Assembly: GCF_012849055.1 (NCBI RefSeq)
Contig: NZ_CP051677.1
Location: 3,921,001-3,985,000, forward strand
From: Spirosoma rhododendri
Lineage (GTDB): Bacteria > Bacteroidota > Bacteroidia > Cytophagales > Spirosomataceae
Length of the DNA stretch: 64,000 nucleotides
Direction of reading: 5' to 3'
Shown: in pieces, positions 43,358 to 52,316 of the stretch
How the letters are laid out: every line of letters starts with the position of its first letter
Numbering within the stretch: position 1 is the stretch's first letter
The notes under the pieces: model-generated
Databases searched by the model: none
Told to the model about the DNA's origin: nothing
What the model saw: the letters and a program-made list of their open reading frames with translations, nothing else
Translations under genes and position numbers: made by a program

Positions 43358-43488
43358 GTTGTCCCCGGCAGCTTCCAGCCGCTCGGCGGTCCGATGTCGG
43401 AGCCATAGGCTAAGTGCGATTGCCTGATTAGCCGCTGACGCGGCTCCGACATCGGACCGCCGAGCGGCTGGAAGCTGCCGGGGACAAC
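43358..43488. repeat. Family D inverted repeat, long copy: 47-bp perfect stem
   Basis: Arms 43358-43404 and 43442-43488 are perfect reverse complements (47 bp), loop 37 nt. The outer end GTTGTCCCCGGCAGCTTCCA is shared with the short copy at 10027-10065. Confidence 0.95.
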
Positions 43489-43542
43489 GTAATAACTTTA
43501 CATACATACGCTGTTACATGTCCGCGTTGCCGGTACAGTGGT

Positions 43543-43589
43543 AACCCGTTTTCACCGGTTCAGCAACAGGAAGCCGGTGAAAACGGGTT
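43543..43589. terminator. Bidirectional terminator hairpin between SDR and dipeptidase genes
   Basis: A 16-bp perfect stem (43543-43558 with 43574-43589, AACCCGTTTTCACCGG), loop 15 nt, directly before the stop end of the dipeptidase gene. No long T-run. Confidence 0.65.
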
Positions 43590-43595
43590 ATTTGG

Positions 43596-44666
43596 TTACG
43601 CCCACGCCCGGCGGAGGAAGCGGAGCCAGTTGCCGTGCATGACGTTGGCGACGTCGGCTTCGGAATAGCCGCGCTGCCGAAGGAGGTCCGGGATTTTTTG
43701 CAGGTCGGCGATGGTATCGAGGTCGTAGGGGCACTGTTCTTTCCCAAACGCACCGTCGAGGTCGGAGCCGATACCGATGTGGTTGGCGTTGCCCGCCAGT
43801 TGGCAGATATGGTCGAGGTGGTCGATCATCACCGACAGCGAACAGTTCGTTGATTCGGGCGTCGACGTACCCCGTACCCAGCCCGGTACCATCATCCACG
43901 CGTCTAGCGGACCGCCGATGACGGCGTCGCGGGCGATAAGTTCGCGCAGCTGATCGTCGGAAAACTGCCGGTTGTGGTCGACCAGGGCGCGGCAATTGTG
44001 GTGGCTAGCCCAGACGGTACCGTTGAAGTGGTCGAGTGCGTCGCGGAAACTATCGTCGGAGAGGTGGGTCGCGTCGAGGATGATGTTGAGCCGTTCCATT
44101 TCGCGGAGCAGGTCGTGGCCCATTGGTCCCATCGGACCGGTAGCGTCGGTACCCTGCGCGTACCGGCCGGGACCGTAGTGGGCCGGACCAATCGCCCGCA
44201 AACCGTAGTCGTAGGCCCGCTGTACATAGTCGACCGTGGTAAGTGAGTCGGCTCCTTCCAGACTCAGAATGTAGCCAATCGGTTTGTCGTCGACGGGTTC
44301 GTCGTCGCTCCACAGCACTAGGTGGTCTTCCAGTTCGTCCAGGTTGCGAATTGGGGTCATCTGCCCTTCCTCGGCCATGGCTTCGTACCACGTGCGCTGC
44401 CCCTGCGTCTGAGCCCACGCCTGTTCGGGCGACTGCCAGCCGGGTAGCGGATTGTCGGGGGCAACATAGCGGGCGATCTGCGTGGCTACGACCAGCCCCA
44501 CCTTGCCCCGGCGCAAATCGGGGAGCGACACGGTACCTTTGGCGCGGTCGGGTTTGTCGGTCATGCCCTGCTCGCGCTGCCGAATTTGATGGGCGGTTTG
44601 CCGCAGGTCGCGGTTCCACTCCATCGCGTTCATACTCAGGTCTAAATGGGCGTCGATTGTAAACAT
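43596..44666 (-). CDS. M19-family (renal-type) dipeptidase
   Basis: The 356-aa protein has the zinc ligands of membrane dipeptidases: His7-x-Asp9 (TIDAHLDLS), Glu in LSLEGADSL, His in DATHLSD and in WASHHNCR, and the Asp of IGSDLDGAFG. M19 enzymes cut dipeptides and accept a D-residue at the C-terminal position. It has no leader, so it is probably cytoplasmic. It is the last gene of the run that begins with susC of PUL2 and follows the D-threonine-aldolase-type gene, which supports a D-amino-acid role. Confidence 0.94.
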   Translation of the reverse strand: MFTIDAHLDLSMNAMEWNRDLRQTAHQIRQREQGMTDKPDRAKGTVSLPDLRRGKVGLVVATQIARYVAPDNPLPGWQSPEQAWAQTQGQRTWYEAMAEEGQMTPIRNLDELEDHLVLWSDDEPVDDKPIGYILSLEGADSLTTVDYVQRAYDYGLRAIGPAHYGPGRYAQGTDATGPMGPMGHDLLREMERLNIILDATHLSDDSFRDALDHFNGTVWASHHNCRALVDHNRQFSDDQLRELIARDAVIGGPLDAWMMVPGWVRGTSTPESTNCSLSVMIDHLDHICQLAGNANHIGIGSDLDGAFGKEQCPYDLDTIADLQKIPDLLRQRGYSEADVANVMHGNWLRFLRRAWA

Positions 44667-44682
44667 ATGATTGGTGTTTTTT

Positions 44683-44763
44683 GTAGAGACGCGATCCTTC
44701 GCGTCTCACCGCCGGATGGTTTTGGCTGACGCACGCTGAGACGCGAAGGGTCGCGTTTCTACA
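44683..44763. repeat. Intergenic inverted repeat between dipeptidase and aldolase genes
   Basis: TGTAGAGACGCGATCCTTCG with its near-complement CGAAGGGTCGCGTTTCTACA, holding a nested GCGAAG hairpin on each arm. I find no second copy in the window. Confidence 0.8.
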
Positions 44764-44846
44764 ACGCCATCGAACGTCATTAAAAGTGATGCGTCTGGGC
44801 TACACGCCTACGTCAGCCACTGTAAACCGAAAACGGAATACTCTTT

Positions 44847-45959
44847 TTACACTGTCAGAACCCGGTCGCGGGCGGTGGTTTTCCATGTGCCGAACAGGTG
44901 GCCTTGCTCGATGGTGCGGGCGCGGTCGAACAGGGCGACGGTTGGGCAGATGTGGTGCGGGAGGGCGTACAGCACGTCGCCAACGCGGTAGGGGTGGTTG
45001 TCGCCCGCGTCGACGGTCAGGTGCTCTTCGCTCTGTCCGGTGGCCCGTAGGTTTGGCGCGTTGAGGAAGGTCAGGCGCTGGGTCAATTCTCCCTCGGCCG
45101 CTACCGATTTATGACCGATGTCGATGCAAAGCGTGGTCGGTGTTGGCAACGAAATCACCCGACCGACAACCAGCGCGGCCGGTTCAAAGGGTTGTTCGGG
45201 CAGGATTGTCCCGTACCCCTCGTCCCAGTAAATAAACGTGCCGGGGCTGCACTCGACATCCGGGCGTTGCGCATGAATCGGGAACGTCGGGCTGCCGCCA
45301 GCCACGATGATCGGATCGAAGCCGCGCGTCCGTAGCTGTTCGCGTAACTGGGCGACGGGGGCAAACGCTGCGTCGCAACGGGCTGTCCGTACGCTCATAT
45401 CGGTGTCGCGGAGGTGTCCGTCGTACGCGTGTAGGCCCACGGGCCGAATGCCGGGTAGCGTCGCCAGTTGTTCGTACAACAGCGCGGCCTGGTCGTCGGG
45501 CAGGATACCCGTGCGGTTCATACCGACGTTCAGGTCGATGTACACCGGCACGGTCAGTCCGGCAGCGGTCGCTCGTTCCGAGAGCTGTTTGGCGGTGTCG
45601 AGGTTGTCGATCAGGCAGGCGAAGCGTGTGTTCGGGTACGCCCGGATCAGATCGATCAGGCGCTGCTGTTTGGCACCCACCGGCTGATATGCCAGCAGGA
45701 CGTCGGATGCACCGGCTTCCGCGAGCATCTCGGCTTCGGCAATGGTCGCGCACTTGAACTTACGAATGCCTGCGTCGAGCAGCAACCGGCTCGCGTCGGG
45801 CGACTTGTGCGTCTTGACATGCGGCCGCAGCCGGGATACATCGTCGACGTAAGCCAGCAGCCGGTCGATGTTCTGCCGGACGCGGTCGGGGTAAATCACC
45901 AGCGCGGGCGTATCGAGCGCATCGACATCGGTGATCGTGTACCAGTCGGAATTAATCAT
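44847..45959 (-). CDS. D-threonine aldolase / D-serine dehydratase-family PLP enzyme
   Basis: I start at ATG 45959 (MINSDWYTITDVDALDTPAL, 370 aa). The longer open frame runs through a repeat and is not protein-like. The enzyme is a fold-III PLP barrel with the Lys of RPHVKTHKSPDAS. Its second domain has a C-terminal His-x-Cys (PHHICPTVALFDR) that fits the zinc ligands of the D-serine dehydratase/D-threonine aldolase family. It would cleave or dehydrate a D-hydroxy amino acid. The upstream RidA and GntP genes fit this. The exact substrate is not known. Confidence 0.93.
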   Translation of the reverse strand: MINSDWYTITDVDALDTPALVIYPDRVRQNIDRLLAYVDDVSRLRPHVKTHKSPDASRLLLDAGIRKFKCATIAEAEMLAEAGASDVLLAYQPVGAKQQRLIDLIRAYPNTRFACLIDNLDTAKQLSERATAAGLTVPVYIDLNVGMNRTGILPDDQAALLYEQLATLPGIRPVGLHAYDGHLRDTDMSVRTARCDAAFAPVAQLREQLRTRGFDPIIVAGGSPTFPIHAQRPDVECSPGTFIYWDEGYGTILPEQPFEPAALVVGRVISLPTPTTLCIDIGHKSVAAEGELTQRLTFLNAPNLRATGQSEEHLTVDAGDNHPYRVGDVLYALPHHICPTVALFDRARTIEQGHLFGTWKTTARDRVLTV

Positions 45960-46158
45960 AGTGTTTTTAACACAGAGGCACAGAGAATACAAAGTGTTCT
46001 TTTGTGATTTTGTCATTCCGAGCGTGCGAGGAATCTTCGGGTGAAGCAAACAAATCCTCCTTGTCCGAAGATTCCTCGCACGCTCGGAATGACAAAAAAG
46101 CTCTAAATGACAGCGATACTCCGTGCCTCTGTGTTGAAAAGCTGTGTTTAAAAAAAGA
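45960..46158. other. Intergenic region holding family A copy 3 and an outer inverted pair
   Basis: It contains CACAGAGGCACAGAGAATAC near 45971-45990 and its imperfect complement near 46116-46136, around the family A hairpin. No gene is seen. Confidence 0.6.
46008..46097. repeat. Family A dispersed palindrome, copy 3: 33-bp perfect stem
   Basis: Arms 46008-46040 and 46065-46097 are perfect complements. The core TTTTGTCATTCCGAGCG and GAGGAATCTTCGG is a variant of the cores of copies 1, 2 and 4. Confidence 0.92.
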
Positions 46159-46650
46159 TTACACCAGTTCAAATAGGGCTTCGATTTCGACGGGGATGTT
46201 GTCTGGCAGGGAGCCGAAGCCGACGGCCGAACGGACGCCGATGCCGTTTTCTTCGCCCCACACCTGCGCAAACAGTTCGCTGCATCCGTTGATGATGAAC
46301 GGATGCCGTTCGAAGTCGGGTGTGCAGTTGACCATGCCGAGTACTTTGATCACCCGCTTCACCCGGTCGAGGCTGCCGAGGTGGGTTTGGATGGTCGACA
46401 GGATGGTCAGGCCCACTTGCCGGGCGGCCAGTTTGCCCTCCTCCATGTTCATGTCGGCCGGATTAGCGTCGGTGCCGATGCGACCGATGATCAGGCTTTT
46501 GTCGTCCTGCACGGGTCCATGTCCCGATACGTACAGGTATTTGCCGTCGATCAGGTACGGTTTGTAAACGCCCAGTGGCCGGGGAGCCGGGGGAAGATTC
46601 AGATTCAGTTGAGCGAAAGCCGCTTCGGGCGAGAGTGTGTCGATGGACAT
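46159..46650 (-). CDS. RidA/YjgF-family protein
   Basis: The 163-aa protein belongs to the RidA-like subfamily with a long N-terminus (GKYLYVSGHGPVQDD, the GRIGTDAN turn, and the C-terminal VRSAVGFGSLPDNIPVEIEALF). RidA proteins deaminate reactive enamines such as 2-aminoacrylate that PLP enzymes release from serine or threonine. It sits next to a fold-III PLP enzyme gene, so it probably clears the enamine made there. The Arg in VRSAVGF may be the substrate-binding residue. Confidence 0.93.
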   Translation of the reverse strand: MSIDTLSPEAAFAQLNLNLPPAPRPLGVYKPYLIDGKYLYVSGHGPVQDDKSLIIGRIGTDANPADMNMEEGKLAARQVGLTILSTIQTHLGSLDRVKRVIKVLGMVNCTPDFERHPFIINGCSELFAQVWGEENGIGVRSAVGFGSLPDNIPVEIEALFELV

Positions 46651-46652
46651 TC

Positions 46653-46755
46653 TAGTTTGACGTTTAATGTCTAATGTTTAAGGTTCGGACGCGCCACGGT
46701 GATCACCGGGAGATTAGCATCAACGTTAAACGTTGAACCTTAACCCTTGAACTAA
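46653..46755. repeat. Family B inverted repeat, copy 8
   Basis: Left arm TAGTTTGACGTTTAATGTCT (46653-46672), right arm AACGTTAAACGTTGAACCTT (46722-46741). It fills the gap between ridA and gntP-like genes. Confidence 0.75.
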
Positions 46756-48065
46756 AGAATTAAATTAAAAAGCAGTACGCCCGCCAGGCCGGCGAAGGCG
46801 ACAATGGTTTCCATGAGAGACCACGACCGGATCGTGTCTTTCAGGCTGAGGTTAAAGTATTCCTTGAATAACCAGAAGCCGGGGTCGTTGACGTGCGAGA
46901 ACATCAGGCTGCCCGCCCCAACGGCTATGACCATCAGGCTGGGGTTGACGTGCTGCTGGGCGACGATAGGCGCGATGATGCCCGCAGCTGTGAGTCCGGC
47001 AACGGTCGCTGAACCCAGACAGATGCGGATGATAGCGGCAATCAGCCAGCCCAGTACCAGCGGGGGTAAGGTCAGCGTTTGCAGGCGCGTGGCCAGCTCC
47101 AGACTCAGCCCGCTGTCGGACAGTACCTGCTTCAGCGCACCCGCTCCGGCGATGATGAGCAGAATCATGGCCACGTCTTTAGCCGCTTCCTCGTAGATCT
47201 TCATCACCTGCGGCATCGTCTTGCCGTTGGACAAGCCCAGACTGACCGTTGCGACGAGGACCGAAATCAGCATTACCACCGCCGGGTCGCCGATAAATGC
47301 CGTCGATGTCATTAGCGCGTCGTTGGTTGGGAAGGCGACGCGTAATATCGTTGTGATTGCCAGGAGCACGACGGGCAGCAGGGCTGAGAGGAAGCTGTTG
47401 AGCGTGCCGGGGCGGTTGTCGGTCGGAACGGGCTTGGTAGCGAAGGTGTCGAGTGGTTCGGCGTGGATACCTTTCAGCGTCTGTGCGAAGATCGGTCCGG
47501 CCAGGATAATCGTTGGAATGGCGATGGCGATACCGAGCAATAGCGTTAGGCCCATGTTGGCCCCAAATTGCGATACCAGCGCGGCCGGGGAGGGGTGGGG
47601 CGGCAGAAAACCGTGGGCCACCGACAGCGATGCCAGCATGGGCAGGCCGATGTACACCGCTGGCAGCTTGTAGCGGTACACGACCGAAAAGATCAGCGGG
47701 ATCATCAGTACGAAACCGACATTGTAGAACAGTGGAATACCGATGATGAAGCCCGTACACATCAGCCCCCATTGGATGTAGCGTTGCCCGAACAGGTTCA
47801 TCATCACCCCGGCGATTGTCTGTGCCGCGCCACTTTCGGCCACTAGTTTGCCCAGCATGGCCCCCAGTGCGATCACTACCACCAGCCCGCCCAGCGTGTC
47901 GCCGATGCCTTTCTGCACGGATTTGGCCACGTCGACGAGGGGCATACCCAGCAACGCACCCGCCAGCAGCGACACGACCAGAAACGACAGAAACGGGCTG
48001 ACTTTTCCCCATGAAATCAGCAGGATCAGCAGCAACACACACAGGCCAACGGTTAGCAGGGGCAT
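46752..48065 (-). CDS. GntP-family gluconate/D-serine-type proton symporter
   Basis: I use ATG 48065 (MPLLTVGLCVLLLILLISWG, 437 aa). The upstream open frame runs through a repeat. The protein has about 12 membrane segments and GntP family features: SLSVAHGFLPPHPSPAAL, a long cytoplasmic loop, and NDPGFWLFKEYFNLSLKDTI. GntP members carry gluconate, fructuronate or, for DsdX, D-serine. With a D-threonine-aldolase-type enzyme and RidA downstream, a D-amino-acid substrate is the better guess. Confidence 0.93.
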   Translation of the reverse strand: MPLLTVGLCVLLLILLISWGKVSPFLSFLVVSLLAGALLGMPLVDVAKSVQKGIGDTLGGLVVVIALGAMLGKLVAESGAAQTIAGVMMNLFGQRYIQWGLMCTGFIIGIPLFYNVGFVLMIPLIFSVVYRYKLPAVYIGLPMLASLSVAHGFLPPHPSPAALVSQFGANMGLTLLLGIAIAIPTIILAGPIFAQTLKGIHAEPLDTFATKPVPTDNRPGTLNSFLSALLPVVLLAITTILRVAFPTNDALMTSTAFIGDPAVVMLISVLVATVSLGLSNGKTMPQVMKIYEEAAKDVAMILLIIAGAGALKQVLSDSGLSLELATRLQTLTLPPLVLGWLIAAIIRICLGSATVAGLTAAGIIAPIVAQQHVNPSLMVIAVGAGSLMFSHVNDPGFWLFKEYFNLSLKDTIRSWSLMETIVAFAGLAGVLLFNLIL

Positions 48066-48076
48066 AGTTTTTTTTG

Positions 48077-48163
48077 GGGTTTGTGGTTCGTAGTTTGTGG
48101 TTTGTAGTTGCTGGCGCAAGCAATTTCCGCCGGAGGAACCACAAACCACGAACCACAAACCGT
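48077..48163. repeat. Inverted repeat between gntP-like and GH29 genes
   Basis: Left arm GGTTTGTGGTTCGTAGTTTG (48079-48098) and right arm with ACCACAAACCACGAACCACA (48138-48157) pair. The style is like family B, but the sequence differs. Confidence 0.8.
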
Positions 48164-48166
48164 GAA

Positions 48167-49819
48167 CTACTCTAATCTCAGCTTGCTGATGCTCAGGGTA
48201 TTGCCGTCGATAGACAGACCATCCTGAATCAGTACAGCGCGGTATTCGATTTCGTCGTAGGTTTTCAGTGTACCGGCCACCAGTTCCAGACTTTGCTTGC
48301 CGGTTTGCGAAACCGGATACACGTCCGTCAGAGTCCAGGGCTGGTTAAAGTCTTCGTTAAGCGAACTCTGCACCGGGCGGTAGGCAAAGCCCAGCCGATA
48401 CTGTTTGCCGTCGCCGAGTTTCAGCACGTCGGCGGTGAGTTTCAGGTTGCCGTTGGGCAGTTTCTCGGCGGGCATCGTGCGGAACTGTACCGGCTCGACG
48501 GCGGGTGTCACGTTGGTCAGTTTGAGCACAATCGGGTTGGGCCATTTGTGGTTGTTGTAGATGCGCTGCGCCCGCACCACCGACACTTTCAACTCGTCTG
48601 CCGTCTGCTCGAATCGCGTCTGTCCGTCGTTGGTTGGCTGGTATTCGACCACGTTACCCGTTTGCCCCAGGACACTGACTTCCGTTTTGCCCGTGGCCTT
48701 CACCGACCGGATCAGAAACTCACGACGTTGGCCGCGTGGCCAGTTGGGCATACCCGTCAGGTACGCAAAAACGGTGTTGTCGGTTTTGTGTTTGGTGAAC
48801 CAGATGTCGCCTTCATTGCGAACGATCCAGGGGCGCACGTCGTGGACGGATTCATGGTTGATGAAGTGCCACGCGCCAATTTCCATCAGCCGACCCATCT
48901 GCCCTTCGTTCAGGTCACCCCACTGCGTCGGGCCGACGTTGAGCAGGTACGAGCCGCCTTTTGCCCGCGCTTCGATCAGGAAGTTAATCAGTTCCGTACC
49001 CGACTTATAGTGGTCGTTAGTGGGTTTGTAGTTCCAGGCCGTACCCATGGTCATGTTGCTCTCCCACGGGCGTTCGAGGGTTTCGCCGGGCATGTATTGC
49101 TCGGGCGTTTGCAGCGCACCCCGTGTAATCAGGCAGTTGGGCTGGTATTTCCAGACCGTCGCTTTGACTTCCTCCCGCAGCACGTCGCTGTCGATAAAAA
49201 ACAGGTCGACGGGGCCGTAATTGGTCATCAGCTCGCGGCACTGCGCTTCCACGAACGTTTTGTATTTCGCCTGAAATGGCCTTGCTTTCTCCCAGTGCCC
49301 GTCGCGGGTGATGTCTTTCATACCGTTGCGGTAGGCAAAGGAAAAATCTTCGGGCGAATAATAAAAACCGACAGCCAGCCCCCACTTGCGACACGCATCG
49401 ACAAACTGCCGGACAATGTCCTTTTTGTAGGGCGTATTCATCACGCCGAAGTCGGTGGTTTTGGTGTCCCACATACAGAAACCTGCGTGGTGCTTGGTCG
49501 TGAACATGATGTATTTCATGCCCGCGTTCTTGGCCAGAATCACCAGCCGCTCGGGGTCCCAGTCTTTGGGGTAGAATGTCTTGGGGAGTTCGCGGATATA
49601 GCGGTCGACGTAATCGGGTGACGCACCGACCATCGAGTGACTGATGACGACGCCCAGTTGGGTGTCGACGTTCCAGTGAATAAACATGCCGAAACCGGCG
49701 TCTTTGAGCCAGGCTTCCCGTTCGGGTTTGTTGTGATTGACGCCCAACTGCTCCTGCGCCCAACCCCGGTGGGTTGTCAGCAACAGCAACAGACAGGCAA
49801 AGCGAATCAAATGACGCAT
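48167..49819 (-). CDS. GH29-family alpha-L-fucosidase
   Basis: The 550-aa protein has a signal peptide (FACLLLLLTTHRGWAQ) and a GH29 barrel: GFGMFIHWNVDTQLGVV, TTKHHAGFCMWDTKTTDFGV, FVDACRKWGLAVGFYYSPED and GPVDLFFIDSD, where the Asp is the expected nucleophile. The C-terminal 200 residues are beta-rich. GH29 enzymes remove alpha-L-fucose from glycans. It follows GH20 in the operon, which fits stepwise trimming of a fucosylated N-acetylhexosamine glycan. Confidence 0.95.
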   Translation of the reverse strand: MRHLIRFACLLLLLTTHRGWAQEQLGVNHNKPEREAWLKDAGFGMFIHWNVDTQLGVVISHSMVGASPDYVDRYIRELPKTFYPKDWDPERLVILAKNAGMKYIMFTTKHHAGFCMWDTKTTDFGVMNTPYKKDIVRQFVDACRKWGLAVGFYYSPEDFSFAYRNGMKDITRDGHWEKARPFQAKYKTFVEAQCRELMTNYGPVDLFFIDSDVLREEVKATVWKYQPNCLITRGALQTPEQYMPGETLERPWESNMTMGTAWNYKPTNDHYKSGTELINFLIEARAKGGSYLLNVGPTQWGDLNEGQMGRLMEIGAWHFINHESVHDVRPWIVRNEGDIWFTKHKTDNTVFAYLTGMPNWPRGQRREFLIRSVKATGKTEVSVLGQTGNVVEYQPTNDGQTRFEQTADELKVSVVRAQRIYNNHKWPNPIVLKLTNVTPAVEPVQFRTMPAEKLPNGNLKLTADVLKLGDGKQYRLGFAYRPVQSSLNEDFNQPWTLTDVYPVSQTGKQSLELVAGTLKTYDEIEYRAVLIQDGLSIDGNTLSISKLRLE

Positions 49820-49866
49820 GAGTTAGAAAAAGGAAAAATGACTAGTTTTTTACTGAATGTGGCCTT

Positions 49867-49969
49867 CCGGTTGTGTACCCCCCAGCCCCGAAGCGTCGGC
49901 CCGGCCTGAAGGGGGAGCGGCTCATTTGCGGAATGCTCCCCCTTCAGGGGGTTGGGGGTACACAACCGG
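49867..49969. repeat. Family E inverted repeat
   Basis: CCGGTTGTGTACCCCCCAGC with GGGTACACAACCGG at the far end, and inner CTGAAGGGGGAGC with GCTCCCCCTTCAG. It fills the gap between GH20 and GH29. Related C/G-rich arms occur at 58154 and 59702. Confidence 0.85.
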
Positions 49970-49976
49970 AGGGGAA

Positions 49977-52286
49977 TCACCGAACAATCACCTCGTCCAG
50001 TAGCAGCCACGCTTTGCCACCGGCGCCGTATTCACCGGCTGGGATGAGGCCCTGCCCGGTTGCCTGAATGCGGATATAGCGGGCTTGTGTGGGGGTGAAT
50101 TTTCCGTCGACGGGGTTGATGCCGTTGGTGGGAAACTGGGTCTGTTCATAGACGGGTCGATACGTGTTGCCATCGGTGGAGACAGAGATACGGAGCTGTT
50201 TCGGGGGCCACATGCGCTGCCAGCGGTAGGCCAGTATGTGCGTGCTGACCTGCGAAATGGTTTGCAGACTGTCGAGGTCGACCACAATATCAGGATCGGT
50301 GCCGGAGAAGCCGACCCACTCGCCGGTGTTGTAGCGCGTCGTGCCTGTTCGTCCGTTGACCAGCACCTGCATACTCGCCGGTCGATACGCACCCGACGGC
50401 TGCGGGCTGACCGTAACCGGCTTACCCGTCGCCTTGCTGATCGTGAACGCCTGACTTATGACTCGATCCTGCTGCTGTCCGTTGACAAACAGGGCTGACC
50501 GGATGGTGCTAGTCTGCGTAACGGCTATTGGCTGGGTGTACAACGTGCTGCGTTTGGTTGGGGCGCTGCCGTCGGTGGTGTAGCGAAGCTGCGCACCGGG
50601 TTTGGTCGTTGTCAGCGCGTACAGAACCTGACCGGCGGGCGATACACTGACGGTGTCGGTGGGTTCGTCGAAGTGTGGATCGTAGTGAACGTTTTGGCGG
50701 TCGAGGAGGGGGCGTTGCTGCCGGAGCCGACGCAGAAAATCAGGGAAGTCGCGTTGGGGGCGGGGTGTCCAGCCGGTTTCGGCCAGAGCCAGCAGGCGCG
50801 GGAATACCATGTACTCCGCTTTGTCGGGTGTAGGCATGTATTCGGTCCAGACGTTGCCCTGCACACCCAGCAGGTAACGGGCTTCGTCGGCGTCTAGGCT
50901 GTCGGGCAGGGGTTCGTAGCTGTACGTTTTTCGCAACGGCGTGTAGCCCGCAGCTGCCAGCGGCTCATCGGGGTGGAGCGACTGGTAGTAATCGAAATAG
51001 ACGTGACTTTCGGGCGTCATGATCGCGTAATGGTGTTGCCGCATCGCCTGAATACCACCCTCGATGCCGCGCCAGCTCATCACGGCCGCGCTGTCCGACA
51101 GGCGCAGACTGGGGTTATGCCCCTCCAGAATCTCGTCCCAGCCGATCAGTTGCCGACCCCGCCGGTTGAGGTGTTTTTCGATGCGCCGGATAAAGTACCG
51201 CTGTAACTCGTTTTCGTTCGCCAGCTTCTCCGACCGGATACGCGCCTGACAGCGGGCGCAGGTTTGCCACCGGACCTTAGGGCATTCGTCGCCCCCGATG
51301 TGGATATAGCGCGACGGAAACAGGTCGATTACTTCGTCGAGTACGTTGGTCAGCATGGTGAAGGTGCTGTCGTTGCCTGCACAGAACACATCGTCGAAGA
51401 TGCCCCAGAACGTAGCGGCTGCGTAGGGACCACCCGGCGACCCGTCGGGTTTCAGACAACCTAGATTCGGGAAGGCACTCAGTGCCGCCAGCGCATGGCC
51501 CGGCATTTCGATTTCGGGGATGACCGTGATATGGCGTTCGGCGGCATACCGGACAATCGCGCGCACCTCGTCCTGCGTGTAGAAACCGCCGTAGCGTTTG
51601 CCATCGAATCGGTGGGGTAGTTCTTTCTTATGGCCGATCATCGTCTGGGCGCGATAGGCGGCCGTTCGCTGCAATTGCGGATAGCGTTTGATCTCGACGC
51701 GCCAGCCCTGATCGTCGGTCAGGTGCCAGTGGAAGGTGTTGAGTTTGTAGCGGGCCAGCCCGTCGATGTATTTCTTGATGAACGACACCGGGAACATATG
51801 GCGGCTAACGTCGAGTTGCATGCCCCGGTATGGGAAGCGCGGGTAGTCGTCGATCTGTTGACAGCGAATGCGTCCCATTGGCGCGGCCAGTTCGAGCAGT
51901 TGACGCAGCGATTGCAGGCCGAAGAACAGGCCTGCATCGTCGTGCGCGGTCAGGTCGATAGCCGTCGTGCGAATGAGCAGTCGATACCCTTCGGGTTTAG
52001 GAATAGCCGTTGAGTCAATGCGAAGTTGAAGGGTTGACGCGGTGGATGTGGCGGATGTGGTTGCGGAAAGCGGAAAGCCAAGGAGTTGCCGGGCCATTGT
52101 CAGGGTAGCTGCCGGAACAGATTTACCAGCCAACAGGCGGGTTTGCCGGGTCAGCAAAAACGAACCCGACGCTGGTCGGACCGACACCGGACGGGGAATC
52201 AGGGCCGTCGAGTCAGAGAAAGTTGGCTGGGCGAAACACGACGCCCAGCCAAACCCGATTATCACTAATAAACCTATGATGCGCAC
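49977..52286 (-). CDS. GH20-family beta-N-acetylhexosaminidase with C-terminal beta domains
   Basis: The 769-aa secreted enzyme has a signal peptide (about 1-19), an N-terminal beta-hexosaminidase domain with RFPYRGMQLDVSRHMFPVSF, and a catalytic barrel with the Asp333-Glu334 pair in HIGGDECPKVRWQTC and FHWHLTDDQGWRVEI. After about residue 560 it carries a chitobiase-type beta domain and a discoidin-like domain (PVYEQTQFPTNGINP and on). It removes terminal GlcNAc or GalNAc by substrate assistance. The upstream susD ends 30 nt before it. Confidence 0.96.
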   Translation of the reverse strand: MRIIGLLVIIGFGWASCFAQPTFSDSTALIPRPVSVRPASGSFLLTRQTRLLAGKSVPAATLTMARQLLGFPLSATTSATSTASTLQLRIDSTAIPKPEGYRLLIRTTAIDLTAHDDAGLFFGLQSLRQLLELAAPMGRIRCQQIDDYPRFPYRGMQLDVSRHMFPVSFIKKYIDGLARYKLNTFHWHLTDDQGWRVEIKRYPQLQRTAAYRAQTMIGHKKELPHRFDGKRYGGFYTQDEVRAIVRYAAERHITVIPEIEMPGHALAALSAFPNLGCLKPDGSPGGPYAAATFWGIFDDVFCAGNDSTFTMLTNVLDEVIDLFPSRYIHIGGDECPKVRWQTCARCQARIRSEKLANENELQRYFIRRIEKHLNRRGRQLIGWDEILEGHNPSLRLSDSAAVMSWRGIEGGIQAMRQHHYAIMTPESHVYFDYYQSLHPDEPLAAAGYTPLRKTYSYEPLPDSLDADEARYLLGVQGNVWTEYMPTPDKAEYMVFPRLLALAETGWTPRPQRDFPDFLRRLRQQRPLLDRQNVHYDPHFDEPTDTVSVSPAGQVLYALTTTKPGAQLRYTTDGSAPTKRSTLYTQPIAVTQTSTIRSALFVNGQQQDRVISQAFTISKATGKPVTVSPQPSGAYRPASMQVLVNGRTGTTRYNTGEWVGFSGTDPDIVVDLDSLQTISQVSTHILAYRWQRMWPPKQLRISVSTDGNTYRPVYEQTQFPTNGINPVDGKFTPTQARYIRIQATGQGLIPAGEYGAGGKAWLLLDEVIVR

Positions 52287-52316
52287 TGTTGTGAGGGAAG
52301 AGAGAGCGAAAAGCGG

